This document shows positions 11,018 to 21,733 of a DNA stretch of 64,000 nt, piece by piece. The DNA lies in contig OX328104.1 in the NCBI GenBank assembly GCA_946811185.2, positions 13,465,918 through 13,529,917 of the forward strand. Direction: 5' to 3'. The stretch's first letter is position 1, and each line of letters begins with the position of its first letter. The position numbers and the translations under genes were made by a program. This DNA is from Hippopus hippopus. Lineage: Eukaryota > Mollusca > Bivalvia > Cardiida > Cardiidae. The notes beneath the pieces are model-generated. The model worked only from the letters and a program-made list of their open reading frames with translations, made no database searches and was not told where the DNA came from.

Positions 11018-11720
11018 GTTTCTTTTCCGGTGCAAAGACTGCTCAAATCGCTTCTTTTGTCGTTGCAAAGACTGCTCACATTGTTTCTGTTTTCGTTGCA
11101 AAGACTACTCACAAATGTTTCTTTTTCATTGCAATGACTGTTGGCATTTTTTTTTTTGTTGCAAAGCCTGCTCACATTGTTTCCTTTTTTCGTTGCAAAG
11201 ACTGCTGACATACTCTCTTTTTTTCGTTGCAAAAACTGCTAACATTGTTTCCTGTTTTCGTTGCAAAGTCTGCTGACATTATTTCTGTTTTCGTTGCAAA
11301 AACTGCTCACATGTTTTCTTTTTTTGCTGCAAAGACTGCTCACAGTGTTTTTGTTTTCTTTGCAAAGACTGCTCATATTGTTTCTTTTTCGTTGCAAAGA
11401 CAACTCCCACTGTTTCTTTTTCGATTCAAAGACTGCTGACATTGTTTTTTTTTTTCGGTGCAAAGACTGCGCACATTGATTCTTTTTTTTTTTCGTTGCA
11501 AAGACTACTCACATCGTTTATTTTTTCGGTGCGAAGGCTACACACATTGTTTCTTTTTTAATGCAAAGAAGACCGCCCACATGTTTTTTTTTTTTATTTT
11601 TGTTTTAGTTGCAAAGACTACTAAATCCTTTTTTTACGTTGCAAAGTTTTCTTATTTTTTTTTAGTTGCAAAGACTGCTCACATTATTTCATTCAAGTTG
11701 CAAAGACTACTCACAAGAAA
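11018..11720. repeat. ~32-bp minisatellite, right part
   Basis: Same unit as 7866-9504 (GTTGCAAAGACTGCTCACAT, then a T-rich stretch). The two parts were one array before the C/D insertion. Confidence 0.9.
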
Positions 11721-11825
11721 CCCCCGCATCAAAATTGAAACTGAATGTGTAGATTTCTGTTTGTAATACAACATTCTTTCTAAGGAGTTGGCTCCTTTCC
11801 TACATAAACAACGTTTAGGCATAGT

Positions 11826-11960
11826 TCAGCGGTGCAAGAGTAATGAATCCTGTCGTTGCAATGACTGTCATCAGTCCTCGGAAATGATTTGCCCGTGATT
11901 GGAGTTAGACCACCGACCCATTGGTTTCAAGTCCACTATTTTACCCACTGACGCACCCAC
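11826..11960 (-). mobile_element. SINE fragment
   Basis: AATGAATCCTGTCGTTGCAA and GTCATCAGTCCTCGGAAA match the conserved SINE body in reverse, followed by a decayed tRNA-like head. The tail half is missing. Confidence 0.65.
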
Positions 11961-12065
11961 TGATGCACCGAGCTTGTTTGGATAGGTTAAAAATGTCTTT
12001 CAAAAGAAAAAAAATCAGGTAGACTTTCAATGTTCAATGAGTAGTGAGCCAAACTGACAAAATTT

Positions 12066-12190
12066 AACCTCTTCCTATTGCAGGGGATAAATTCAAAATT
12101 GGTACAAATGCTGGTTACCAGTATTTTCTCCCTTTACCAGAACGTTTTCAAAAGCTCTCTCCGTCCGGGTTATTAAATCCTTGGGTCGTA
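12066..12190 (+). mobile_element. Family A MITE, partial
   Basis: It begins TTAACCTCTTCC and keeps ATGCTGGTTACCAG and the arm to GTTTTCAAAAGC; the left half is deleted. Confidence 0.65.
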
Positions 12191-12916
12191 CCATGGGTAA
12201 ATCAAAGTCTGATTTCTATGTCTGTTGGTAGCTGATTCCTGTCAAAATTTAAACATCGACCATTTAGCTTGTTAAACGAAAAGCACTGAGATTTAGTCTT
12301 GAAATCTCACATTTTTTATGCTCTTTTATGACAAGTATGATGTAATTGGCAAAACAAAAAGAATTCGGAAGATGAGAATTTCCTCTAGGAATGTCAGGCT
12401 TGACGCACGTGCAGAATGCTATTTGTAATTGTAAACATCTAAAATTTACACTTCATTTAGGAAGGAAACAATTATTATGACATTTCTCATCTAGTAACTA
12501 TTATGTTTCCAAAAATAGTGACCTGCTCTGAGCGCAATATAAATCAAAGCGTTGAAGGCACTGCATGGTAGTTATTGCATCGAAGTATGTCGCGGACTAG
12601 GAGAACTTTAATCATTGATGGCTGATGGATGAACTCAAGGAGCGATTGTTGACAGTGCAGATCAAAACCAGACAGCATAGAACTTGGTATCTGATTTTTG
12701 GATATCCTGCCCGATATGTTCCAACATATTATAGCCAAAGAAGCTGGGCTCTTGCGGGTTTTTTCCCCTGAAATATGAGTGAATGACAAATAAAGTGTCT
12801 TTGTCCTAATCCAGGTTATTTTGCGTGTCAGTCGGCTGACCTTTTGCTTGCTTGTACATAGCCTAGTTATTTCTTGCTTTCTATTAGGTCGAATGATAAT
12901 CAAATTTGCTTACGGT
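12191..12916. other. No supported feature
   Basis: Unique-looking AT-rich DNA. A 119-codon frame on the - strand (12544-12903) has no recognisable motif and no supporting splice pattern. I see no gene, repeat or RNA here. Confidence 0.5.
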
Positions 12917-13100
12917 TAACCCTTTACCAAGAGACCTTGTGCTTTAAGGACCGTAAGTATGATTTTTTTTATCATATTGTTTGTCCGAATAAAATGCTGT
13001 AAACCAGCATTTCTCTGCTGCATAAGTAGTTTCTATTTGAGCCTCGTGTAATTTGTTCAGTGGAAATGCTTTCAGTGTATAAGCTTCTAAAATTGATCTT
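12917..13100 (-). mobile_element. Family A MITE, degraded
   Basis: TTAACCCTTTACCAAGAGAC start with a shrunken hairpin (ATGCTGTAAACCAGCAT); the remainder is barely recognisable. Confidence 0.55.
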
Positions 13101-13815
13101 CTGGTTAATAATGACCTTGTAATTAAGTAAACAGATGTGATTGGTTGTTGGAAGTCAATCATAAAGGTACCGGACAAGATAAGCGGTCCTTTTACTGACT
13201 CAGTTGAAAAAAGTATCAGTTTCAGAGAATGAGAGCATTCATTTTGAATGATAGTCAACTTAAAATGATCAAGGAGAAAAAAATCGTAGAAATTGTCCTT
13301 TTTATTCTCTTAGTGCCATATTGTATACATTTGAGATATCTACCACCCTAACTGTTAACTAACATTTATAGACATCGATCTGAGCTATATTTCACCAAAC
13401 AATTTTAAATCAACACCCTAATTCTACACTTCCAAGGCTAGCAATCTGATTGGCTGTAACTTTCTGTCCCAGTCATTCATCTGGCTAGTCACCAAAATGA
13501 GTAACTAGAACTAAATTTAGAATAGTCGGTAAATTCGAACACTAATGCCATTTTCTGGTTTCTGGCATGTGATTTTGGACTACCAAAGGTGTAAGGGGTA
13601 GGAATTTATCTATATGAGATATTTTGACAGGCAAAACTTTTTTCTTGCAAGCGATGTCACCATGCCAAACAACTGTGATATGTAGTACTTAACTATTATT
13701 ACAAGAGGTAACAACTGACAGTAAATGTTCCCGGAGTATATCAACACCATCATTCCATTCTTAATGAATTTGTAGTTTTATGAATGAGTCCGGTTTCTTT
13801 CCATGTATTGTAAAT
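13101..13815. other. No supported feature
   Basis: AT-rich sequence without a recognisable gene or repeat. Confidence 0.5.
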
Positions 13816-13885
13816 ATAATTCTCTGTGAAAAGGTGGTTTGGTGCATCTGAAAAAGCATCGATCCAGGTCAACCTTTTTTCCGTT
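13816..13885 (+). mobile_element. Family B MITE, left-end fragment
   Basis: CTCTGTGAAAAGGTGGTTTG and GCATCGATCCAGGTCAACC are the left terminus and the start of the hairpin arm; the rest is lost. Confidence 0.6.
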
Positions 13886-13894
13886 CAAAATGAA

Positions 13895-14075
13895 ACTATT
13901 TGCTGACAACAAACTAAATATGGGTCAGGTAATGCGATTTGTTTTTAAACGGGTATGAACATTGTGGGAAAAGAAGATATTGCAGGTTTGGAGCATTTTC
14001 TTCTTTTCCTGCAGTGTTTTTATATGCTTTTTTCCCTTTAAGGCCTTTAAAGAAAAGATTGTTTGGTAGAGAGAG
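13895..14075 (+). mobile_element. Family A MITE, degraded
   Basis: GCTGACAACAAACTAAATATG on the left, a mutated hairpin (arms GGGAAAAGAAGATA and TCTTCTTTTCC) and GATTGTTTGGTA on the right. Confidence 0.65.
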
Positions 14076-15158
14076 TAATTATTAGAGTTCCAGTTTTCTA
14101 TGACGATCATTTGTAGATCGATAAAATTATAGCACGAAAACTTAATGACGAAACAATGTCATTGATGACAAAGCATTGCAAAGACAGTGTAAAGTTCATT
14201 CTTACAGTTTGAAAAAAAAAAGAAATCTGTAGTTATAGCTGAAATCAACGACTCTCATTATTCATGTATAGTTTTAAATCAAGAATTATACCGACCATTT
14301 TTGTGATCGCGTTCAATGGTGCAGTGCCGTCTGTTTTTAAGGTAAGTCAGCAGAAAGGTGGCAGGTTTCCGTTTATTAGTTTTGAGAATTTTCCAGGAAC
14401 AACACCCGCTGTATGAAGAGAGATCGTTACAAAACAGGTGATTAAAAAACAATACATGGTTACTGAACTGGAAGTGTTGTGTTCTCGGGAGAAAAAAAAA
14501 AACATAAGACTTTCAGACTAGCAGCGGGTGGCATTATAAACTTCATATTTAAAGTTCTTTTTAGCTGGCAAAAAGTCATTTACTATTTCTGGCTAGGGTT
14601 ATGCAGTCTTTGTCCAAAACTGAAAATAACAATGGCGACAAATATAGCCATTACAATAGTAATCTTCAACATGTGTACGGAGGGGCAGGTCGAAGATACG
14701 AATGCCGGGAGGAGGTGTCGTGCTGGTATGTCGTGTTAATGAACGGCCAGGTAGCTACATAAAGGCTATTGAGTGCCTACGAGTCAGGTTCCTTGGCAAA
14801 AGATAATTATGACGTGGAAGATAAATGTGCCAGATAAAGGCTCCTTTGAAATCTGACCCTTTATATATTTAGTTGTCATTTGCATTGACTTAACAATTGT
14901 GACGATGCCATTGTCACATTTCCTTTTTGCATTGTAAGGCGTTAGCCTACTCTGTTTGCTTTCGAATGAATTTTGACATCATTACGCATTTAAAGCACTT
15001 TCATGATAGAAACATTGCGTTAAATCAAGCACATAAAAGAATAATATCTCTGTTGCCTTACTTTTTCTTTTTTGTAGATCATAATATTAAATATTTCTCT
15101 TCAAAAAGGTACGTTCGCGTCACAATTGACAACTGAATTCGCAAGCGTCATGCATTGT
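14076..15158. other. No supported gene; one possible small exon noted
   Basis: Mostly featureless. From 14632 a frame reads MATNIAITIVIFNMCTEG and ends at a donor-like GCTG|gtatgt (14725). It resembles a short secretory first exon, but its exit phase does not fit the exon at 17230, so I do not annotate it as coding. Confidence 0.4.
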
Positions 15159-15298
15159 TTTTAACACGTTACCAGACGACAAAATCATAGACTTACGTAT
15201 CCAAATTGAAAACGATAACAGACGACAAAATGATTGTGACCCAAATCATTGGATTTGTTTGTTCGTAAAAATTCGGGATTGTGTTGTAAAGGGTTAAA
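15159..15298 (+). mobile_element. Family A MITE lacking its hairpin
   Basis: Both ends are good (TTAACACGTTACCAGACGAC and TTGTGTTGTAAAGGGTTAAA), but the whole GGAGAAAATGCTGG hairpin is gone, leaving 140 bp. Confidence 0.75.
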
Positions 15299-15764
15299 AT
15301 GTTTAGTCACGTAAAAAATTTATTATATGTGAGTTTAGAAAGTTTCTAACAATACTTTATGACTTACAATGAGGGCTATTCTTACCTTTGATTCCTCTCC
15401 AGTAATACTCCCTGATAAGGGAATTATTTGACTTTTGTCCTTGATTTTCTTGCACTACACAGATATGCTTTTGAGATAATATCTCAAGTAAATCTGATCA
15501 AACTCTATTACAAATCGATTATAAGTTTTTTTGTGTTGATTTGAAACAAAATTTGCAAAAAAATTTTATGGAGTCCTTGATAAATCAAATTATATTTCTC
15601 GCAACATCCCCAAGGGAATCAAGGATAAACACAAAGTAATACAGGTAAAAGGACCAATGTGTTATTTGGTTACCTTAAGTCTTTATCTGGCAAGGGAGAT
15701 AATTTGACATACAAGAATGGCCCCAATTGAAATCCAAGTCTCCGCCAACCGACAACATTTCACT
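15299..15764. other. No supported feature
   Basis: AT-rich DNA with no gene or repeat family that I can recognise. Confidence 0.45.
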
Positions 15765-15960
15765 CTCTTCCAAATTGAAAACACTTACAGACGACAAAAC
15801 ATGTGTGACTCAGATCTTTGTTATTGTTTGTGAATTGGTAGGAAAGATTTCTCGAAACGAAAAAGATGCTGGTGAATAGCAGTTTCTCCCTTTCCGACAA
15901 TGTTTTCAAAATCTTTTTTTTTTTTTGGGTCGTTAAATGCAGGGTGTTTGGTAAATGTTT
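15765..15960 (+). mobile_element. Family A MITE, degraded
   Basis: ACACTTACAGACGACAAAAC, a weakened hairpin (GAAAAAGATGCTGGTGAATAGC) and GTGTTTGGTAAATG are still present in order. Confidence 0.7.
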
Positions 15961-16386
15961 ATGGTTGCTATAACAGAACATACAGCAGACTAAAAAACTA
16001 GCAAGAACGTTGATGAGTGCTTTGTTCTTTTCTTTATAATGATGTGGTTCCCTTTTTTTCTTGTGGTGATTTTTTCCGAGGCTTACTGTATAAATTGCGT
16101 CGGTAAATGTCTACAATTTGTAATGAACTATGAAAACCTCGAAATTATTTTTGGATCAATTTTCTCTAGATCATTGACGTGAACAGTGAACCAGTCGATC
16201 TTTAAAACGTTTGTTGCATGCCTTCCCCTCTTTTTCCCTTCTTTTTAAAACCTTGACTGGTTTTGTAATTGGATTACCTATATATCAGTTGTGCACTGGA
16301 TAATAGAGATATAGTGGTTGTGCAATTCTACCTTTCTTTTTCTATCCCTTTACTAAACAATGTCGTGTTTCAGCGACCTTAGCCCT

Positions 16387-16612
16387 TAACTCTTTACCAA
16401 ACGACAAAATTTTAGACTTGTCCATATTCAAAGCATTTGCAGACGAAAAAAGAAATGTGACTCAAAAATTGAAAATTGTTTTGGGAAGGGTAGAAAACTT
16501 TGTGGGAAAAGGAGAAAATGCTGGTTACCAGCATTTTCTCCTTTTCCCACAAAGTTTTCAAAAGCTTTCTTTCTCAAGGTTGTTAAAAGTCGGGGTTGTG
16601 TGGTAAAGGGTT
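16387..16612 (+). mobile_element. Family A MITE, reference copy
   Basis: Complete 226-bp element. Outer ends are TTAACTCTTTACCAAACGAC and GTGTGGTAAAGGGTTAA. Removing TTAA from each side leaves inverted ends starting C[CT]CTTTACCA, the layout of piggyBac-type elements (TTAA target, CCY-start TIR). In the centre a ~60-bp near-perfect hairpin (GGGAAAAGGAGAAAATGCTG and its complement) meets at GGTTACC. No protein is encoded. At least 35 further copies or fragments are in this window. Confidence 0.92.
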
Positions 16613-16796
16613 AACCGATCGACAAAGTTTTAGACTAGTACAAATTGAAAGCATTTGCTGACGACAACGTAAATGTGGCTAAAAAGCGAAATGTGTTTTT
16701 GGAAAGGATAGAAAACATTGTGGAGAAAGGAGAAAATGCTGCTTACCACAATGTCTTCAAAAGGCTTCTTTCTCATGGTCATTAAAACACGGAATT
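16613..16796 (+). mobile_element. Family A MITE, cut by the assembly gap
   Basis: It abuts the previous copy head to tail. The left half and hairpin arm (AAGGAGAAAATGCTGCTTACC) are present but the opposite arm is partly deleted. The sequence stops at the run of N just after CACGGAATT. Confidence 0.75.
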
Positions 16797-16996
16797 NNNN
16801 NNNNNNNNNNNNNNNNNNNNNNNNNNNNNNNNNNNNNNNNNNNNNNNNNNNNNNNNNNNNNNNNNNNNNNNNNNNNNNNNNNNNNNNNNNNNNNNNNNNN
16901 NNNNNNNNNNNNNNNNNNNNNNNNNNNNNNNNNNNNNNNNNNNNNNNNNNNNNNNNNNNNNNNNNNNNNNNNNNNNNNNNNNNNNNNNNNNNNNNN
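16797..16996. other. Assembly gap (200 N)
   Basis: Exactly 200 Ns, a conventional placeholder length, so the true gap size is unknown. It falls inside a hairpin-rich MITE pair, a common cause of failed assembly. Confidence 0.95.
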
Positions 16997-17229
16997 GGGG
17001 GAAAAAAAGGCACTAGAATACATACAAAAAAGAGACACTAGAATACATAGGGGATTGCTTTCATGAATGAAACGAGCTCTTTATAAAATAAGTTCATTAA
17101 ACTTTTCTTTTTTATCGGTGTTTCCACGTAAGTATGTTTAAGATGAAACAAAAGCAGTGGTAGTTTCGTGGATCAAGACTGTCGTAGGTGAGCGATAGAG
17201 ATCTAATGGCTTTCTTTTTTTCATTTCAG

Positions 17230-17305
17230 ATACGAAGTCTTTTTGACAGCGCTTATACTACAGGGATGGTGTGCACTAACGGTAAAAACAGAGGAAAATC
17301 AACTG
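17230..17305 (+). CDS. Exon with signal-peptide-like segment of the ADAMTS-like gene
   Basis: The acceptor ttttcatttcag precedes the exon and the donor is CTG|gtaagt. The frame that leaves phase 0 reads 25 codons including the hydrophobic run VFLTALILQGWCAL, typical of a signal-peptide core followed by a cleavage region. Phase 0 is exactly what the next exon (39925) needs; the alternative open frame would meet TAG in that exon. Reading back past the acceptor meets an in-frame TAA and no Met, so the start codon must be in an earlier exon. The exon lies only 233 bases right of an assembly gap. This is the least certain exon of the gene, because the next exon is 22.6 kb away. Confidence 0.6.
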
Positions 17306-17612
17306 GTAAGTGGAGCTTTAATCGCCAATACATGAAGTAAATTAAACCTGAGAATTTCAAACAAAATTTTCTTTGTCTTTGAGAACAACTTTGATAAGGA
17401 TCAGGAAATACAGAATGTGTAGCCATATCTCGGTTTTATACTGTTCGCCGGCTTCATGAGGTAGATATTCTGATAAAATCAGTAAAGGTCACTATGACCA
17501 TAGCGCTTTAGAGCACTGACTCGGCTTTCTTGCACGAAGTAAGTACATGCCAGTAGCTCTGTTGATAACAGCGCTGAACCTAAGACTCTTACCTAGATTA
17601 ACTATATGCTCT

Positions 17613-17757
17613 TAACCCTTAACCTGCTAAATAAATGAAACGAGACTTTCAAGCCAAAATTAAAAACCCAAAATTTGCTTTTTAAATTGTACTTTTGTTT
17701 GGCGATATCTTTTTTTCGCAGAAAGTCATTGAGTCGCGCTTAGCAGCCAAGGGTTAA
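17613..17757 (+). mobile_element. Family E MITE lacking its hairpin
   Basis: Termini TTAACCCTTAACCTGCTAAA and GCGCTTAGCAGCCAAGGGTT match the complete copy at 40141, but the whole TCGGACAGTGTAGATC hairpin is missing between GATATCTTTTTTT and CGCAGAAAGTC. Confidence 0.8.
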
Positions 17758-18240
17758 ATATAGCAGGATGGATGCTGTTTAGGCAAAAATTTCGTACAAA
17801 GCATCGGCAAAGTGGGGGGTTTCAGACTGAGTCGTTTGTATATGGCTGATATATCAATTGCCATTCAGAAAATATTATTCGAAAAACATTTGCAGAGCCA
17901 CACCCTGTGTGTTGCATCAAATCACAAAGTAATCTGTGCATCAGTGATGAATGATTGTCGTGAATGTGTATGAAACCTTGGGCAATAAATATACTTTTGA
18001 AAACAGATAAGATTCAAGAAATAATATACACATTGTGGCGTGTAGGTATGTCCATTAAATGACAGACTGTTTGAAGGCATCTGAATGACAAACAAGCACT
18101 TAGCTGTAGAAAATCATCAGAAGCAGGAGTGCATGCCCAAACCAGATATATTGTTTACTCTTTTAGTGCTAGATATAACAGCTCGACCTCTTTCGACGGA
18201 TGGAAATACTATCTACTGAAACTCAAGACAAATATTTAAA

Positions 18241-18432
18241 TATTTTTATCCGATAAACTTTACGGAACAAGCAGACGGCATAGAAGACATATTTTTATCT
18301 GATAAACTTTACTGAACAAGCGGATGGCAGAGAAGACTTTTTTTTTTATCTGATAAACTTTACGGAACAAGCGGACGGCATAGAGACATATTTTTTATCT
18401 GATAAACTTTACTGAACAAGCGGACGGCAGAG
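18241..18432. repeat. ~49-bp tandem repeat, four copies
   Basis: The unit contains TTTTTATCTGATAAACTTTA and GGAACAAGCGGACGGCATAG. Copies 1/3 (ACGGAAC, GGCATAG) and 2/4 (ACTGAAC, GGCAGAG) alternate, so the array grew by duplicating a dimer. Confidence 0.85.
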
Positions 18433-18778
18433 ATCTAGTTCGTACATTATGTACAGTCTGATAATGATCCACTTCGTCTACAGCTTTTAACATTGTAACG
18501 ACTGGGGAAGGGCCCACAAGACAGTATCTGACTACGAGATTTCAGTACATCAGTCGTCGACTTGGAGTTTGCAAAATAGAATAGGTGTGTTAGAATCACT
18601 TTTGTAACAAAAACGATGATTATAAAACGTGGTGCCCTCGACCTGACACCATGCAAGCAGTATGTATGTGCATAGACTTTCTAAAATATGTGCAAGGCAC
18701 TGTAAAACTAGAACAACAACAACTGTACTGTACAAGCTTGGTACAATCAGAGCGATTTCAGACAGGCATAGTCAAATT

Positions 18779-19000
18779 CAACTCTTTACCACGGAACTTT
18801 TTCAACTCATCCGTATTGAATTTGTAGTCGAAAAAAATTAAACATGGCTGAACCAACGGCATCTATCTTTGATGGAGTAGAAAACATCCTGGTAAAAGGA
18901 GACAATGTTAATTGCCAAGAGCTTCTTCTTTCCACACGATGCTTCCAAAACACTTCACCCTTTGCGTCGCTTAGATACGGGATACGTACGAGTAAAGGGG
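18779..19000 (+). mobile_element. Family A MITE, highly diverged
   Basis: ACTCTTTACCACGGAAC start, GTAGAAAACATCCTGGTAAA and GAGCTTCTTCTTTCCACACG in place of the hairpin arms, and GGTAAAGG-like right end. Confidence 0.5.
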
Positions 19001-19131
19001 TAATCTACATCTTGAAAGTTATCACGATATTCGCTCATTCACAGAAAATTCACAAGACCGCGGGAATTCTTGGACTAGAGGGAAAAAATCGGTTGCAATG
19101 AACTTAAAATCTTTATATCTCGAGTGAAATC

Positions 19132-19359
19132 TTAACTGAACGACAAAGCTTTAGCGGCAGACTTGTCCATATCACGAGCATTTGCAGAAGACAAATCAAA
19201 TGTGACTCAGATGGTGAGATTCTTTTTTGAAAATAGAGTAAACATTGTGGGAAAAGGAGAAAATGCTGGTAACCAGCATTTTCTCCTTTTCCAACAATGT
19301 TTACAAAACACCTCTTTCTCAGGGTTATTAAATCTCGGTATTTAGAGGCAAAGAGTTAA
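19132..19359 (+). mobile_element. Family A MITE
   Basis: CTTAACTGAACGACAAAGC left end, a perfect hairpin around GCTGGTAACCAGC and GGCAAAGAGTTAAA right end. Confidence 0.85.
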
Positions 19360-19675
19360 ATCAAACATGATAAGAAAAGAATTTTCAGGGGGCGTTCTTA
19401 AACTGCCGAAAACGTGTCGTCATATTGGATATATTTTTTAATGATGTTGTTGTTGGAATGCGCGTGAGAAGAAAATGAATTTAGGTAAATGAGAAAAAGG
19501 AATTCACGTAGTTGACCCAGTGACTTACATTCTTTGAGTAAATAGTGCACCATTTGGCTCAGTTCTTGCCTCACAGGGCTTTAAGGATACACCACTGATA
19601 CGTGCACGTTCCATGCAATCTTATCTTAATTTGCACTGTCTACAATAACAACAATTTAAGTTGCCCTTGATGCCT

Positions 19676-20010
19676 CATTGTCTGCGCATGTCATATCATT
19701 CGAAGATTGACCTGTCTGCTATGACGCATCACGATCTTTTACAGGCTAAATATCAATACGCGGTGCATGAATGCACATGGGGAAAATAATACGTCTGTAG
19801 AAAAATCAAGCCAGTGTTTCGCTGCAAATTTCTAAAGTTCAAACGGGAAAAATAAATTTATAAAATACCATTACTGCAAATCTCTGTCCGCAGCCACCTT
19901 GAAAAGTTGTCCGGTTCTGTACCCAAAATGCCCAAATCAGATAGGTTTACATGTATTTGAAAAATTCCATCTAGCGGAAGATGATGCTTGACGGTTGGAG
20001 GTTTAAAGTT
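19676..20010. repeat. Dispersed ~340-bp repeat (copy 1 of 2)
   Basis: It starts TTGTCTGCGCATGTCATAT, has GACCTGTCTGCTATGACGCA, and ends near CCATCTAGCGGAAGATGATG. The same order of segments recurs at 41797-42140. Its type is unknown. Confidence 0.7.
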
Positions 20011-20184
20011 CAGTTATCAGTCGTCATGGGAACACAAATAGGTAAAACCATTTTTTGCGAGTTGATTCAAAACACTTGATGCACAGTCACGAAAGGTCAC
20101 CCCGAACTGTTGTAGATCGCAGTATTTATTTAACCCTTAGAGCATCGAGTAAGTCCGCTGGTAGTTTCGGTATAAAAATGAGAC

Positions 20185-20392
20185 CAGCATGATTGAAAAG
20201 GGGGTTGAATGCATCTGCATACAGTGTCGACCCAGGTCAGCCTGCGCTATCCGCAGGCTGACCTGGGTCGATACTTTTTGCTTTTAGTAAATTTTCTGAC
20301 CCTTCTAAGAATTCAGCCAGGTGTTAGGCAATATGGATTTTATGTATCTTTGATTGTATGATCCCTTTTGCCAGAACATGGCTTAATTTCAA
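20185..20392 (+). mobile_element. Family B MITE
   Basis: GAAAAGGGGGTTGAATGCATC near the left end, a shortened hairpin centre (CCTGCGCTATCCGCAGG) and CCAGAACATGGCTT at the right. Confidence 0.75.
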
Positions 20393-20394
20393 AT

Positions 20395-20636
20395 TCAGGG
20401 TACACATACGTCGAATTTCTATCGCAGTTACATCATCAAGTTCATGCACCAAACTGCACGTTTTACCAAGGTTTCGGTGACGTCAATTCTCAGTGACGTC
20501 AGTTTTCATTGAAATGGGGCACTCAGAAGGGAAATTGGAGTTCGTCAGCATACTCAATTCGTGAGACCATAAAACTGCAAAATTTCGCTGAATACACGTT
20601 AGAATGGTAAAACTTTGCAGTGTAATAAATATGTTG
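20395..20636 (+). mobile_element. Family C element, 5'-truncated
   Basis: Only the 3' third is present, from TACGTCGAATTTCTATCGCA to TTTGCAGTGTAATAAA. It keeps the pair of TGACGTCA octamers (~20478 and ~20496). Confidence 0.8.
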
Positions 20637-20785
20637 TACGCTCAGGTGGGAGGTCACTTGGAAACTTGTTCACGGTTGTGGCGAATCATGTCGCCACCTC
20701 GCCTTCGGGTCGGGGCGACATGATTCGCCACAGCCATGAATAAGTTTCCAAGTCGCCTGACATCTGACCGTACAACTAATATTAT
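20637..20785. repeat. Family D palindrome
   Basis: Arms GTACGCTCAGGTGGGAGG and ATCTGACCGTACAACTAAT enclose GTCGCCACCTCGCCTTCGG; it links the truncated C element with the next complete one. Confidence 0.85.
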
Positions 20786-21521
20786 AATACGGCAAACAAA
20801 TTTCTCGCGATCTGATTGGATAATATGCCCCCTACATACAGTCATGTACACTGGCAAAATCCACGTAAATGCGCCTTCCCTTTTGGAAGCCCCGTATACA
20901 TGACTACACTTTCAACATAACATCCAAAATGTCGGCGTCGACCGATACGAGCCGCCTACAAGACAAAGATACTGAGTAGACTGCACCATATCATTTCTAG
21001 TTTCCCTTGATGGTTGTCATTAAAGCAAAAAGAATGGATTATTTTTGGAAATGAATGAATATAGTTACATATATTATAGTTTGTTGTCATTCTAAAACAT
21101 ACACAGGGTTAAAACGACCCATCCCCTCGTCAGGTAAGCAAATTGTAAAGTGTCAAAACTCATACATGGTAACGTTAAAAGAATAACAAAATTGTCGTTT
21201 GAGGCAACTAATGGTCGTTTACTTTTGCCAACAAATCATTAAAATGCATAGTTACTTACCTTGAAGTTGTTTAAATCCATGTTTAAATAAAAATATGACG
21301 AATGTCTATCGCAGTGACATCATCAAGTTCATCCACCAAACTGCATGTTTTACGAAGGTTTCCGTGACGTCAGTTTTCAGTGACGTCAGTTTTCATTAAA
21401 TTGGGGCATTAACAAGGGAAATTCTATGTCATCAGCGTACTGAATTCGTGAGTACATAAAACGGAGAAATTTCGTTGAATACATATTGAAATGGTAAAAC
21501 TTTGCAGTATAATAAATTCGT
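20786..21521 (+). mobile_element. Family C element, full length
   Basis: It starts ATTATAATACGGCAAACAAA and ends TTTGCAGTATAATAAA. It carries CAAAATGTCGGCGTC (the GGCGGC site mutated) and two perfect TGACGTCA octamers near 21365 and 21381. Confidence 0.85.
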
Positions 21522-21733
21522 TGTACGGTCAGGTGGCCGGGGACTTGGAAACTTGTTCACAGCTGTGGCAAATCATGTCGCCCCGAGCCGAACATGTGGC
21601 CGGGGACTTGAAAACTTGTTCACGGCTGTGGCGAATCATGTCACCACCTCACCATCGGTGCGGGGCGACACGATTCGCCACAGCCCTGAGCAAGTTTCCA
21701 AGTCCCCTACCACCTGACCGCACAACTAATCAA
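21522..21733. repeat. Family D palindrome with an extra internal duplication
   Basis: The left arm is duplicated: GTGGCCGGGGACTTGGAAAC and GTGGCCGGGGACTTGAAAAC occur 65 bases apart before the right arm ending CCACCTGACCGCACAACTAAT. Confidence 0.85.

Noticed and set aside
12544..12903. 119-codon frame on the - strand
   Set aside because: No family motif, no neighbouring exons, composition like the surrounding AT-rich DNA.
14632..14725. Small secretory first exon (MATNIAITIVIFNMCTEG...)
   Set aside because: Plausible start and donor, but its exit phase gives an immediate stop when joined to 17230 and no other partner exon is apparent.
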